From: Biomphalaria glabrata
Taxonomy: Eukaryota; Mollusca; Gastropoda; Planorbidae
Length of the DNA: 64,000 bases
Direction of reading: 5' to 3'
Assembly (NCBI RefSeq): GCF_947242115.1
Contig: NC_074726.1
Location: 1,672,951 to 1,736,950 of the forward strand
The position numbers were made by a program, and so were the translations under genes. The notes beneath the pieces were generated by a model that had not been told where the DNA came from, did no database searches, and saw nothing but the letters and a program-made list of their open reading frames with translations. Below are positions 33,872-45,650 of this stretch, piece by piece (the first letter of the stretch is position 1; the number at the start of each line of letters is the position of its first letter).

Positions 33872-35630
33872 CTGTGGCATTTTACATCTACACAGCTGCG
33901 ATCACAGGTTGGGCATATAAAATCACCAGGCGCCATTGCATTTTCACCCTTCTTTCTGCTTCTGTTGTGTATGACATCTGCAATCTGTGACCCTTCCTTT
34001 ATGCTCTCTCTCCATGTGGATCTGTCCAGTGCCACCTCTTCCCAGTTGCCAGTGTCGATTTTGAAGAGCTTCATGTCGCGTTTGCATACATCCGTATAAC
34101 GTAAAAGTGGGCGACCAGCGGCTCTCCTGCCTTCAATTAGATCGCCATACAGGATGTCCTGTGGAAGTCGACCTACTGGCATTCTACGAACGTGGCCAAG
34201 CCAGCCAAGGCGTCTGCTGCTGATAACAGAGCGGATGTCCTGACATCCTGCTCTATGTAGCACTTCCTCATTTGTTATCTTATCTTGCCACCTTATTTTA
34301 AAGATCCGCCTTAGGCATCGGAGGTGGAAGACATTCAGCTTTTTTTCCTGCCATGAGTAGGTTGACCATGTTTCACTTCCGTACAGCAAGGTGCTCAACA
34401 CACAGGTCCGGTAGACTAGGGCTTTAGTACTGCTAGTCAGCAATATGTTGTCCCAGACTCTTTTCTGCAACCGTGACATGGTGGCCATTGCCTTGGCTAT
34501 CCTGTTGTTTATGTCTTTATCCAGTAGAGTGTTGTTGGATATGATGGAGCCAAGGTAACTAAAGTGATCAACAATTTCTAGTGGTTGGCCATTAATGCTT
34601 ACTTGAGGTGCAGTGTTTGTGTTTTGGACAAGTATCTTAGTCTTGCTTTGACTGATGTTTAAGCCGAACTTCTGGCAAGCAGCAGATAGTTTGTCAACCA
34701 TGGACTGTAGCTGAATATCAGAATCAGCCACAATAGCTGCATCATCAGCATACAGGAGTTCCCTGACGAGTAGCTTCCTAACCTTGGTTTTTGCCCGCAG
34801 CCTTGATACATTAAATAGTTTTCCAGAGGATCTTGTATGGAGAAACACACCTTCGTTTATGTCGCTGTACGCATAATGCAGTAGACAGGAGAAGAATATG
34901 CCAAACAGAGTAGGTGCGAGCACACATCCCTGCTTGACACCACTGCAAACCTCAAAAGGTGCTGATTGGGCTCCATTGAATTTGACAGTACATTTAGTTT
35001 CCTCGTGAAAACACTCAATTAACTTCAGTAGTTTGGGAGGGCAACCTATTTTCCTCAGGAGTTTGAAAAGGCCACTTCTGCTGACCATGTCAAAAGCTTT
35101 AGTCAGATCGACAAAAACAATGTAAAGGGGTCTGTCTCTCTCTCTCTAAATTTCTCCTGCAGTAGTCGTAGAAAAGATATCATGTCTATAGTGGATCTAC
35201 CACTCCTGAATCCACACTGAGACTCTGGGTAGACTCTAGAAGCTATCACTTGCAGCCTGGATAGTGCCACTCTAGCAAAGATTTTGCCCACTATACTGAG
35301 GAGAGAGATACCCCTATAGTTGTTGCAATCACTCCGATCCCCTTTGTTCTTGTATATTGTGACTATAGTTGCGTCACGCATGTCCTGTGGGACATGACCT
35401 GTTTCCCAACAGCGGCAGAGGAGAATATAGAGTTCAGGGAGCAGGAGTGATTCGTTGACTTTCACTACTTCCACTGGGATACCATCACTCCCAGGAGATT
35501 TACTATTTTTTAAGCAGTTAATTGCTTTTTTGAGGTCACTAAGGCTCGGAAGCTCGTGAAAACACTCAATTAACTTCAGTAGTTTGGGAGGGCAACCTAT
35601 TTTCTTCAGGAGTTTGAAAAGGCCACTTCT
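33872..35630 (-). mobile_element. LINE, RTE-like, reverse transcriptase and C-terminal region
   Basis: Minus-strand RT: fingers NNYRGISLLSIVGKIFARV and YPESQCGFRSGRSTIDMISF, then NGAQSAPFEVCSGVKQGCVL, catalytic box LLYADDAAIVADSD, FHLRCLRRIFKIRWQDKITN, LGWLGHVRRMP, and a C-terminal CPTCDRSCVDVKCH zinc-like tail. The frame slips in a (GA)n run at about 35127-35145, dividing the RT. The endonuclease domain is missing. At 35551-35630 a stretch of the RT (34999-35085) is repeated in the same orientation. The copy is bounded by identical 34-bp repeats (33838-33871 and 35631-35664). Confidence 0.88.
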
Positions 35631-35734
35631 GCTCCCACTGTCTTATAGTCAGAAGCTGGTTATTAGTACTAGTCAAAACCTCTGGCAAAAAATGGAACCA
35701 TTTATTTCAAGCCAACATGTAGCACATAGTATTG

Positions 35735-35808
35735 TGGCTCTGGTTAAATGAGTTGATAGAGCGTCACGCTAATAATGTGAATGTTGTGGGTACACTCGTA
35801 ACTAATGG
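35735..35808 (+). repeat. tRNA-like SINE fragment (family 4)
   Basis: TTGATAGAGCGTCACGCTAA, then AATGTTGTGGGTACACTCG. It matches 32826-32905. Confidence 0.6.
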
Positions 35809-36730
35809 CCTTTTCTTTTTTCCCTCTTTTTTTTCATGACAAATTTTTCTATTTTTTTTTTAGTGTTTACTATATTACTATTACTTGTTTCTGATGAACT
35901 TTGAGAGCCGTTTTTGTTGCCGTAAACATTAAATGCAAAAAAAGTATGATTGGATGTCACATAATTACATTAAAAAAAAAATCTTTAACATTTTTTTTTT
36001 TAATTACTTTTTTATGACTCATGTTTCATGTTATAGTAAGGTAAGTGCCCTCTGGTTCCCAATCTCTTTTGAGGATATATGTGGAGGGGGGGATAAAGTT
36101 TTCATGTTGCCTTTAGGGGCTTAACAAATTAAACTCAGGCCCTCCTGATAGGCAGCTAAGTGGTTTATAGGACTCTGCCACACATCCCACTAATAATCTC
36201 ATGTTTACTTAATATTGAAATTTAGATTTATAACTACAATAGATTTGTGTCTTTTGAGTAAAAAAATTTGCATCACACACCTTGTCAGCACATATTAGGT
36301 CGGCACTGCCCAGAGCTTGAGAAACGCAAATTTAAAACACTTAATCATTGTATAAGATAAGAATATTTGCTAACAAAACTTTTGTAGGCCCACATCTAAG
36401 AAAATACTATTTAAAATATAATTGTTGTTGTTGTTTTTTTTACATAATGTTTTAGAAAATTTTTTTTTTTAGCTGTGTCTCCCTTTTTTCTAAATGTAGT
36501 CTGACATACAAGTGAAGATAAGTAAAGGTATTTGTTTGGGGCCTTCCTAGAGCTGTCATATTGTATTTGGAACTAAACATTTCTATTTTTCATAAAGCAT
36601 AATAAAATAAATTTCAGAAAATAAATATTGTTGTACGTTTTTTTCTATGATTGAGTGTGAGACGAAATTAAAATGACACATGAGAATGAGTGAGGTAACT
36701 GATCAGTGGTCCCCAAAGTATTGTCCTAGT
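35809..36730. other. Intergenic stretch, no recognised feature
   Basis: T-rich homopolymer runs and short spurious ORFs only. Confidence 0.5.
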
Positions 36731-36734
36731 GTAT

Positions 36735-37000
36735 TCTGTAGAAGAGTGGTAAAACGCTAGGCTCACAAACATGAGGGTCCTGGGTTCAAATCCTGATGAA
36801 AAGTTGTATTTTTAATTTCAGGATCTTTAAAAAGCGCCTCTGGTCTACCCAGCTCTATTGGGTACTTGGCATTAGTTGGGGAAGAGTGTTTGGTCATAGT
36901 GCTGGCCACATGACACCCTCATTTACCATGGGCCTCAGAAACAGATGACCTTAAAATTATCTGCCCTATAGATCACTAGGTCTGAAATGGAAAGTTGATT
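36735..37000 (+). repeat. SINE family 1, plus strand
   Basis: tRNA-like head with box B GGTTCAAATCC, then ATTGGGTACTTGGCATTAGT, GCTGGCCACATGACACCCTC and a GTCTGAAATGG end. Confidence 0.85.
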
Positions 37001-37519
37001 CTGTATAACTAATTAATGACTTAATAATACTGTAGGGAATGAAACCTGACTTCTGTAAGATCCTATTATTAGGGCAGAGAGACAGTCATTAAAATATGAG
37101 TAACACTTCTAGTATTAAATAACAAAGGCATGTCTTTGATTTGGGATTAATATTGTTATACTTTGCTATGTAGTCCTAGATCTAGCCGTCACTTGCCTAT
37201 TATTATAGATGAAGCCCTAGTTTGGTGTTAGCAATTTACATCTGTATGAGTTTCTGTTATATAGTAATTCTTCAAAATACAATCAGTTGTTATTATATTT
37301 GTATCATTAGTCATGGTAAACTTGTTTATGTTTTCTGGTGTACTGATATTCCATGGGAGTCATACAGGTGCTGATGTCCCTCTCATGGACAGTGGAAGTA
37401 CATCATAGGAACACATAGCCCTATTGGCATGTTGGATAGCTGTAATAGGATTTTTTTTTAAAGCTTGTAAGAAACACAGATGTTGGTCTTTAATGTAAGT
37501 ACAAGAAAGTAGTAAGTCT
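37001..37519. other. 3' flank of the GIMAP-like gene, no recognised element
   Basis: AT-rich, no ORF or repeat family seen. Confidence 0.4.
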
Positions 37520-37525
37520 TTTATT
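37520..37525 (-). promoter_or_regulatory. Polyadenylation signal for the GIMAP-like gene
   Basis: AATAAA on the minus strand, about 150 bp after the TAA stop at 37673. Confidence 0.45.
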
Positions 37526-37672
37526 TCATCAAATATTGTTTAATGTGTAAAAAAAAGTTGGCTCAACCTGTCATGTGTAAATCTTATAAGACTGATCCAT
37601 TTATCTTATTTCTTTTTGTTTGTCTTGTCCATTTAGACAACGGTACTTGTTCTTAAAATAATATCAGCGGAT

Positions 37673-38554
37673 TTATAGCTTACAAATTTCCCATTCATCT
37701 GTCGAATTCTCTGGTGGTGTATTAGCTGTTACATTTTGTCTTTGTGTTGAATTGAAATTTTGACTTGATGTCTCAATCTCTTTTGCATCAGAATTGTCTT
37801 TAGGGCCACTCTTATCATCGCCTGGCTGATCGTTAGCTGTTCCATTTCCAATACATAGTAAATATGATAGTATACCTGAGAAAAAGGGGACAATGAAATT
37901 AACTTTTATGTCTGTTAAATAATGTGATATCCACGAGTTATTTCTCACAGCGGAGTTTTTTTCCAGATCTAAATTTCGAATAGGTTCACATTGTTGGGAA
38001 ATGTCATTGACGAATTCCGATATCAGTTTGACTTGTTTGTAGTTCTGTTCCTTTGTCTTTGTTTTGTTATCAAATAGAACACATCTGTAGTTCACTTCTT
38101 GAAAGAGTTTCTCAATATCTCCAGGTTGTTCCCTGCACCAGTCCATGAAACGTTCAGTGTTGTCTAGAGTGTCTCCACAGTCGAGGTCAAAGAGGTCTCC
38201 ATAAGTGAAGGCTATGATTCCCCTGTCCCTGAACACACTGTCACCAAACAGATACTTGACAACAGCGACAGCGTTTTTCTCCTGTTTCGTATATCTGACG
38301 CCATATTTCAGAACGAAAACTAGAGCATTTGTACCGCAATATTTCAGGTCTAGTTCTTGTATTAAGTTCGCAGTGTCCTGTAAAACTTCATTCTTGTCTT
38401 TCTTCAAGTCCTGGTCGTTGTCCCCCACATCTGGACATTCCTTTACTACCAGGCCAGTGTCATTTATCTTCTCGATTGTCTGGACACAGGAAGTTATCCC
38501 GTTTCCTGATCTACCAACAAATAATACAACTTTCTCTTGTCCTGGTTTAGGCAT
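37673..38554 (-). CDS. GIMAP/AIG1-like GTPase-fold protein with C-terminal membrane segment
   Basis: 293 residues. The ATG at 38554 is preceded by an acceptor (TTTATTTCAG at about 38561-38570), so an upstream 5' UTR exon is likely and the open frame further 5' is intronic. The AIG1 signature is clear: LVFVLKYGVRYTKQEKNAVA (79-98, the conserved box), IIAFTYGDLFD (G4 region, 113-123) and YRCVLFDNKTK (G5-like, 156-166). Residues 218-236 (VNFIVPFFSGILSYLLCIG) form a likely membrane segment, followed by a polar tail rich in Asn, Asp and Ser. GIMAP proteins are membrane-associated GTPases linked to immune-cell survival and, in snails, to responses to infection (family knowledge). Odd: the P-loop is GRSGNGIT (14-21), with Ile where the catalytic Lys should be. 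The DxPG switch II motif reads ECPD. Switch I is short. It may be a nucleotide-free paralogue. Confidence 0.85.
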   Translation of the reverse strand: MPKPGQEKVVLFVGRSGNGITSCVQTIEKINDTGLVVKECPDVGDNDQDLKKDKNEVLQDTANLIQELDLKYCGTNALVFVLKYGVRYTKQEKNAVAVVKYLFGDSVFRDRGIIAFTYGDLFDLDCGDTLDNTERFMDWCREQPGDIEKLFQEVNYRCVLFDNKTKTKEQNYKQVKLISEFVNDISQQCEPIRNLDLEKNSAVRNNSWISHYLTDIKVNFIVPFFSGILSYLLCIGNGTANDQPGDDKSGPKDNSDAKEIETSSQNFNSTQRQNVTANTPPENSTDEWEICKL

Positions 38555-38570
38555 TGCACTCTGAAATAAA

Positions 38571-39834
38571 TTGAAATTATAATAAGTGTACAATGTCTCG
38601 CTCTACCATATTTCCATGCTTGTGAATTTTTATAAATGTACTGTCTGGTGTTTCCGATGTAATTATTAAAATGATATATTTTTAAAAGTATATGATCATT
38701 AGTACGCTCTCTTTAGTTTTTTAGTACCGGTACCACTAGTTCACAGTTATTACTCTTCCAGCACACACTGTGTTTTATTACTAAAAGAACGTAAGATCAG
38801 AACATTATTTAACTATTAGGGGAAGATTTTTTAGTCTTCAGACCAACATACACACATTTAAAGCCTGTGAAAAGTAATGTACCAATATTTGAGTGACAAA
38901 CTCCAAACGCTATGAGTATGAGTCCTAATTTTTTTTTTTTACCTTCACAAACTTCCTCTTTTCATTACGTCACGTGACTAACCCAAATCTGAGATCATCG
39001 GGACTGATAATGTACATCAGAGAAAAAGATAAGCAACCACTTTGGAGAGTCCCGATGCCAGATACTCTGTACATTAATCCTATCTTCTTCTCACTTCCCT
39101 GCCAACTTCCGCTTAAATGAGTGGTAAGATGGAGACTGAGTCTGTTCAGCAGGGGCCTTCCCTTTTATTATGTTGCTACCTTCCCTTTTGTAAATGTCCA
39201 ATTTTGTCTAATCCTCAATGACTCGCATTGTATGTAGAGGTTCAATAAGAGTCAGTGTTAGTCCCACGGCCACGCGTATATAGCTACAGTTATTTATTTA
39301 ACCAAAACTATAAACCAGGAATTTAAATATAAATGTATAAACAATTTTTATAAACAAAATTTATCATTTATAAAAAAGCAGACTCATTGTGGGGGTTGCG
39401 CTTAATTATTCATATATTATTTTCCTTTTTTGTAATATTCCTCAAGTGTTTCCAGTAAGCTTCACATGATCAAAATGCAGAAAAACATCCGAGTCAACAC
39501 CACCTTACGTAACAAAGCTTGACGGTAATTCCCGCTGAAGCCGTAATATGATGTGTCATTTAAAGAACTTTTTTTCTTTTTCTTTGACGCCATTCGGGAC
39601 AAGGTCTTTAATAAAAAGTCCTTAGCCTAATTTAATTTTAAGATAAAATATATCTGAAAAATTAAAATGGCCAAACTGGAAATCTCATTGTGTGGGCATT
39701 TAGCTAGCTTTATTTTTTTTTTTTTCAAAAGCTTCAATTAAACCGTAAATTTTCAAGGAATATATATAGCCAAAAATAGGTTATGTATGCATGTGTGTGC
39801 GTGTAGAATTAGTGATAGATAGAGGATTAGAGAG

Positions 39835-39867
<33 letters not shown>

Positions 39868-40200
39868 ATATAGATTGATAGATAGATGGATGATATAGAC
39901 ATATATATATATATTATATACAAACAAACTTTTCCGAACTGTTCTCTACCCAATAAGAGCGAAACACGTAAGTCTAGACTCTAGTTCTAGATGGTTCTAT
40001 TGATCCATAGAATTCAGTGAAGAAAGAGGTACTTCTCCCGAGGTCTCCAGGTAAAAAAAAAGGTTGTTAAGCGTCGTGCCTAGACTGCACGTCTAATTTA
40101 CAGTTTTCCTGAGGAAAAAAAGTATATTTCCTCAGAAATCGTAGTAACAATTTATTATGTAATCTACATCTGTAGCACTTTTGTGTGAGTTTTCCGATTA
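38571..40200. other. Upstream of the GIMAP-like gene; microsatellites, possible 5' UTR exon
   Basis: A minus-strand GTTTGTGAAGGTAAAA near 38940 could be the donor of an untranslated first exon. (AT)n tracts lie at 39838-39865 and 39900-39918. No other feature recognised. Confidence 0.35.
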
Positions 40201-40212
40201 AACTTTAACATT

Positions 40213-40290
40213 GAATAATAATTTAATTTGTAGAGCGCTGTTGACATACAAAATGTAGGCGCTGTGATAACATTTCAAGCATGATCATGA
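40213..40290 (-). repeat. L2-like LINE 3' UTR scrap
   Basis: AATTTGTAGAGCGCTGTTGA and AAAATGTAGGCGCTGTGATA match the 3' UTR at 11290-11370 with a small deletion. Confidence 0.6.
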
Positions 40291-40990
40291 GGCACTAGCT
40301 AATCCAGAACTTTGGATGGGGGGGGGCGATTTTTTTCCAAAACCCTAACCCTAAGCATAAAGGCGTATATATATATATATATGAGAATTTTCAAAGCAGT
40401 GTTTCTCAGCTTTCTCTTGACAGCTAGGGGAGCGTTGCAAGATCCCCCAGTGGAAGCCCCGACCCCAAAAGCGTTTTTTTGCATTCTTCACTGCACAATC
40501 TCGTTCTCCTGACATCTACAGCTCATTATTCATGACTTTTAAATTATCTTTTACTTGAAAAATATTCTAATATGAATTTATAGGCCCTTACTACATTGCA
40601 AATATAACCGATTTGTTCCTTCAAAAGATAAGATATTTAGATTAAGATTTTGAGGATCGCCACCGAAAAAAATAATTATTCGAAAAATAATATTTTTTTT
40701 TTAAAGTTCATTTGTAAGTGATTTTGTACAATAGACATGTTTGTAACTTTGTTTTTGTTACAGCACTGTAATTTAAAGCTATAAACAAAAATTTATTCGG
40801 AAGTGGGAGGAGAAATTAAGTGGACCAATTAGATTCTACTGTAAATGTTTGCATTCTTAGGATTCAAGCATAAATTGTGAGTTATAGTCCCAAATTTATT
40901 TATGGAATAGAAAACCATCAGATTGGAAAAAGGCAACTAGGAAAATAATATTTGGGTTCAGAACTCATCTCAAGTGTTACTATTACACTG
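40291..40990. other. Intergenic stretch, no recognised feature
   Basis: Contains AACCCTAACCCTAAG at about 40341 and a TATATA run. Otherwise unassigned. Confidence 0.4.
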
Positions 40991-40994
40991 AAAA

Positions 40995-41110
40995 ATTTCA
41001 GACCAACAATGTGCAAAACAAAGACCTAACACATGCGTCCAGACCAACAATGTGCAGAACATGGGCCTAACAAATATGTTGAGACCAACAATGTGCAGAA
41101 CATAGGCCAG
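40995..41110 (+). repeat. Tandem repeat, about 2.5 units of 50-55 bp
   Basis: The recurring core AGACCAACAATGTGCARAAC occurs three times (40999, 41040, 41090 region), with CCTAACA between. Confidence 0.9.
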
Positions 41111-41985
41111 GTATTGAGATGAACAAATTGTATCAATGAGCGCATGGTTTTATTTTTACACCTTGCAGTTTCTAGAAAATAAGAAACTTTCTCCTTGTTG
41201 CCCATGAAAGTAATTTTAGATTTCTGAGATATCTGTAGAAAATCTCAGATCTTTCATGAGGTCTATAGATTATGCATATTAATAGCTCCATTCACTGACT
41301 TAGTCTCTCCACTAACTAGAAAATGGAATCGAAACGTTTATGAAAAGGACATTTTCTTTTGGATTGATTCATTTCCAACCGGCATTCCCATTTGAGTTCT
41401 CTTCAATGTTTGGCTGCCTGTCTGGTAAGCGTTCTGTCATCTCGATTGTCGAGAATTTGGAAGTCTGTTTAAACAATGTTGAGTATTAGAACTTTAGTTT
41501 GTATCCTGGAGTATATTTACTATTAACCGTCGTGATTTTTTATAGCAAATACATTGCTGACTGTGAACCTAGATCTAAATTAACAAATACAATATTGCAT
41601 TGAGAATAAGCAAAGAGCTAGATGAATAATATTTAAGGAAATGACGAAACTCTATCCCGAATAACACCTCACTGAACAGAATGTTGTATTGTACGGAAAC
41701 TCTCGGCTTTGTTACGTGGGGACAAGACTGCGTCATTAATATGGTTGGAAGCTGGACACTTATACCTCGAAACAGAGAATTTTAGCAGGACAGAAGTATC
41801 AGCAACAATGAAGTAAAGTATAAAAAAAAATTTTAAAAAAAGGTTATTTTAAGTGTTATTGTTAAAAATTGTTTCGGCTCCATTGAGATCGATAGTGACA
41901 ATAAAACACTCGAGCGATTAGAAATATTTGTACCAATTGTTTTTGTGTAGCGCAATTTCATGCTTTAATCTTTATCATTGCACTG
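41111..41985. other. Intergenic stretch, no recognised feature
   Basis: No ORF, RNA gene or repeat family recognised. Confidence 0.4.
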
Positions 41986-41987
41986 TG

Positions 41988-42052
41988 GTCCAGTCACTTG
42001 TGTGGTTGAGTCACTTGTGTGGTCCAATCACTTGTGTGGTCCGGTCCCCAGT
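41988..42052 (+). repeat. 20-bp tandem repeat around CACTTGTGTGGT
   Basis: Three units of about 20 bp, each containing TCACTTGTGTGGT. Confidence 0.9.
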
Positions 42053-42344
42053 GGACCAGCTGAGGAGTGGGAGGAGAGGATATCCTGGAGAAGATTTCCT
42101 TGCTGTCTTTTCAAAAGAGCTTTTTTTTTTTTTTAATGTTGTTCGTTTTGAATTCGAACTCGGTAGAACTATATAGGCAAGTGCTTCTGAAAAAATGTTT
42201 TATTGTTACAATAGTTACAATAATTTTCTAGCACTTCTTACCAGTTAAAAACCACAATTTTCTATCATTTGTACCCCAAGCAATTTGTAATGTGCAGTTA
42301 GGAACAGACATCTTTCAATATTGTTATTTAGTCTATTTTCCTGT

Positions 42345-42590
42345 GGGATGTTTGTTCAAGAGGCTAAGTACGCTTGAACTTGGCTTGTTTTGGCTACCTA
42401 TGAAAGGGTCTCGAGGTTCGACACCCGACTCGAGGAGAGTTGTGTTTACTGAGCGCCTAAAGGCAGCACTGAAAAACCTGCTCCCAGATACCGAATCCCC
42501 CATTGGTCCACAAATGAGATTGGAGCATAGCGCTCTAAGCATACTATAAGCATGAAAGTAGCACTATATATAAGCTATAATAATAATAAT
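42345..42590 (+). repeat. SINE family 2, near full length
   Basis: AAGAGGCTAAGTACGCTTGA, box B GGTTCGACACC, and tail ending GCTATAATAATAATAAT. The box A region is slightly truncated. Confidence 0.85.
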
Positions 42591-43490
42591 ACCCCTTTTT
42601 TGGAAGAAACATTTATTGAAATATGGGATACAGTAAAAAGCTGTCATCAAACTACCCCGAAATGACAAGTTAAATTTACATAAAGCATAAATTTCTTTCC
42701 AGCGAAATATCAAGATTAGCAGCAGGAATGTTTTTATTCTTGGACGAAAGTTTCATTGAACCTTTTTTTTTTTTTTTTTTGCATTTTAATTTCAAAACAG
42801 AACTAGTCTCTTTAAAGGTTCCCAAAAGACCTAAAGCTGGAACTGATTGACTTTCAACAAATCTGCTCGACAAATTTAAGCGATGAAGACGTTCTGTTGC
42901 TGCTGAAAACTGGCCCTTCGTTTCATCACGATGTTTCTAACTAAATACTTTCTGAGTAAATCAAAGTTTTTAATAATAACATACACATGAAAGCCGTTGT
43001 ACGTCTTTGTACCACATGTGGACTTCTAGATCTGGACAGACTTAAAAAACAAACAAACAAAAAAAACGCCAAACATTGAACTCATTACTGTTGATGTAAT
43101 GTGGGACACAATGTGTTGTCAATCTTTTAAATGACGTCATCTCCTCTCTTTCATTTCTTTTTAAATTTAATGTTGCGGTCTACGATACGATTGTGGAGAA
43201 TTTACTTTAGGCCTACCCATGGTTTGACGAAGTCTTAGTACCACACATTTAGAGTTGTTTTTTTAACCATCGTGTACTAATGTTAATACATGACTTTGGC
43301 ATCACTTAAAAATAGTATTCCTATAAGTAATGTCACTGAAGTCGTAAACTCCCGACTTTAGACTTCCGGAAACAAAACGTTGAGATATATCAAAGAAAGA
43401 TTTATTAAGATAAAGTATTAAATTAGAGAAAAAAACACTCTTTTGCAGACTATTACTAGAATATAGAAAACTAAAATATCATTTTCAGTA
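42591..43490. other. Intergenic stretch, no recognised feature
   Basis: AT-rich with T and A runs. Short ORFs are not supported. Confidence 0.4.
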
Positions 43491-43496
43491 TAGATA

Positions 43497-43752
43497 ATAA
43501 TAATAATAATTTTATTTATAAAGCGCTGTTAACAAACAAAAAGTAGGCTCAAGGTGCTGTAATAACATTACAAACACAGACACGACAGCTAAAATGACAG
43601 TTAATCTAAAAAAAGTTTTAAACAGATAGGTCTTAATGTTCTTCTTGAAAGTGGTGTAGCATGTTGTCTGTCTGAGATCAATGAGGAGTGAGTTCCAAAC
43701 CTTTGGTCCGTGAACTGAAAAAGCCCGCAGACCGTAGCTTTTGAGGGAGAAA
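43497..43752 (-). mobile_element. L2-like LINE 3' end, second copy
   Basis: Nearly identical to 11284-11540, including the (ATT)n tail and the C-terminal WNSLP...TYLF coding segment in minus-strand reading. It stops abruptly at 43752. Confidence 0.85.
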
Positions 43753-43952
43753 ATTCAGGTCTCTAACCGCAATAACACTTGGCCAAGACCTAACTCCACT
43801 CTTTAAAATAAACCACTCCAATAACAAACAAGAAAAAGGGAAAAAAATACTAAAAAAAACAAAGCTTGTATGAAGTGTAATTACATCAATTCGTATGGAT
43901 CTGTTCACTTATTAAGTGTCTAATAGATCTAGAGCAACATCGATAAATCTGA

Positions 43953-44250
43953 TCACCACTTTCGTGGTTCTTTAGTGGTCTTGGTGTTCATTTTAGAAAG
44001 AGTGGCAGTCAGTAATATTGGAAGGTGGTCACTACCAATATCGCCTAGTACTTGATAAGTTATGACAGATTCCAAGTTAGCAGAGACTAAAGAAAGATCT
44101 GGTCGTGATAGTGAACCATTGCTAGCATGCAGAAGAGTAGGAGGAGAGTGTTTATTTTGCAAAAGAAAAAGGTATATAAACACGTGTATGTCATTCATCA
44201 AAAGGTCTATTGCTACAGAACTGTCTTGTACTGGGTAATCAATAGCAAGT
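43953..44250 (-). mobile_element. LINE endonuclease-domain fragment
   Basis: Minus-strand frame ends TLLHASNGSLSRPDLSLVSA, then VLGDIGSDHLPILLTATLS. The SRPDL and GSDHLPI motifs are the C-terminal part of the apurinic-type endonuclease of Jockey/I-group LINEs. The upstream sequence is degraded. Confidence 0.75.
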
Positions 44251-44349
44251 TTGGAATATAGTCTAGAAATTGACAAGGCTAAAGCCACGTGCATGTGTGT
44301 GTGGGAGAGACTAAATACATAGACAAATCTATGACAAGATGGCGACACC

Positions 44350-45350
44350 TACGTTACAGTCCTGCTCACAGCTAGCGAGATATAAGACATTTGTTTGTTT
44401 TTTTACTGACCAGCTTAGAGACCATAGCTTCCGATTTATACTTCTAAACTAATTTGAACTATCGTCTAATCTTTTCTGTTAAGCGTTTTCTCATTTACTG
44501 CTGCTTTAAAAGTTGTAAAATTGTATATTTCAAAATCTCTGTCTCAAAAAGTTATAAAGGCATTTTATTTATTATGTGTGGCTCCACCGAATCCTCGGGT
44601 ATTTAAGTTCAGACTGTCCTCACGATGCTATTGAGTTAGAACCTTGCACGCCCGTCAACCCTTAATTGTTGTTCACAACATCAGGAGTTTAGGGTTACTT
44701 TATAATAATTTTTATTTCATAAGAAACATCCAGAATTCGTAAAACATTTATGCAATAAATAAATGGTGACATAGTCATTCCTCTTTTCACAAACTAACAC
44801 ACACACAAAACATTCAAATATTCTATAGTAGTATGCCTATGCAAGAATGAAACGGAAAATCATGTGTGTGCATATAGGCCTATATATAAGCTCACATCAC
44901 AGTGTTTATAGTCTTTTACTATAATAGGCTCAAAGTTTTTATGTATTGACGATACTACTGTGGCATTCAAATTGTTTAGATTCTAAATCTAGAGCTACAT
45001 AAAATTAAACTAACAGTGTTATATACACAATTACATTCACGCGTTTTTAGGTCTAAATATACTAACATTGAACCTTAAATTCAATCTTAAAATGATAGAT
45101 CGAGAATGTTTAGTGAACGTAGATTATTTTACTTAATTTAAACAAATGAATCTAAGTTTAATCTAGGACAAAAACTATATTAGACTCTAGATCTAGATCT
45201 CAATATAAATGCAAGCAAATCTTTTTGTAACAAAAATAGAATTTGGTCGATTTTAATTGCACTATTCCAACCATTTTTACATTCACGCATTCGCTTTACT
45301 TATAACATTATTATTTTGTTTAATTGTTTCTAATTATTATTTTAGCTTTT
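44350..45350. other. Intergenic stretch, no recognised feature
   Basis: AT-rich. An AGATCTAGATCT cluster lies near 45188. Confidence 0.4.
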
Positions 45351-45354
45351 AAAT

Positions 45355-45550
45355 AGTGCTACTTTCGTGCGTATAGAATGCTCAGAGCGCTATGGTCCAT
45401 TCACATTTGTTTCCGTGCTGCCTTTAGGTGCTCAGTAAACACAGCTCAACTCGAGTCGGGTGTCGAGCCTTGAGTCCCCTTCATAGGTAGCCAAGCCAAA
45501 CTAAGTTCAAGCGTAGGCCTACTCATCCTCTTGACCACGCTTCCCACAAA
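45355..45550 (-). repeat. SINE family 2, minus strand
   Basis: The complement of the family: AGTGCTACTTTCGTGCGTAT, CTCGAGTCGGGTGTCGAGCC (box B complement), and CTTGACCACGCTTCCCAC at the head end. Confidence 0.85.
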
Positions 45551-45611
45551 CTATTCTAATTATCAGTGACACGCATATTGAGACCTGTGGGCCGCGGGTA
45601 ACATATGGCTA

Positions 45612-45648
<37 letters not shown>

Positions 45649-45650
45649 TA

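Noticed and set aside
40341-40357. AACCCTAACCCTAAG, telomere-like
   Set aside because: Only about two units; too short to be an interstitial telomere, and its presence with a TRF gene in the window is coincidental.
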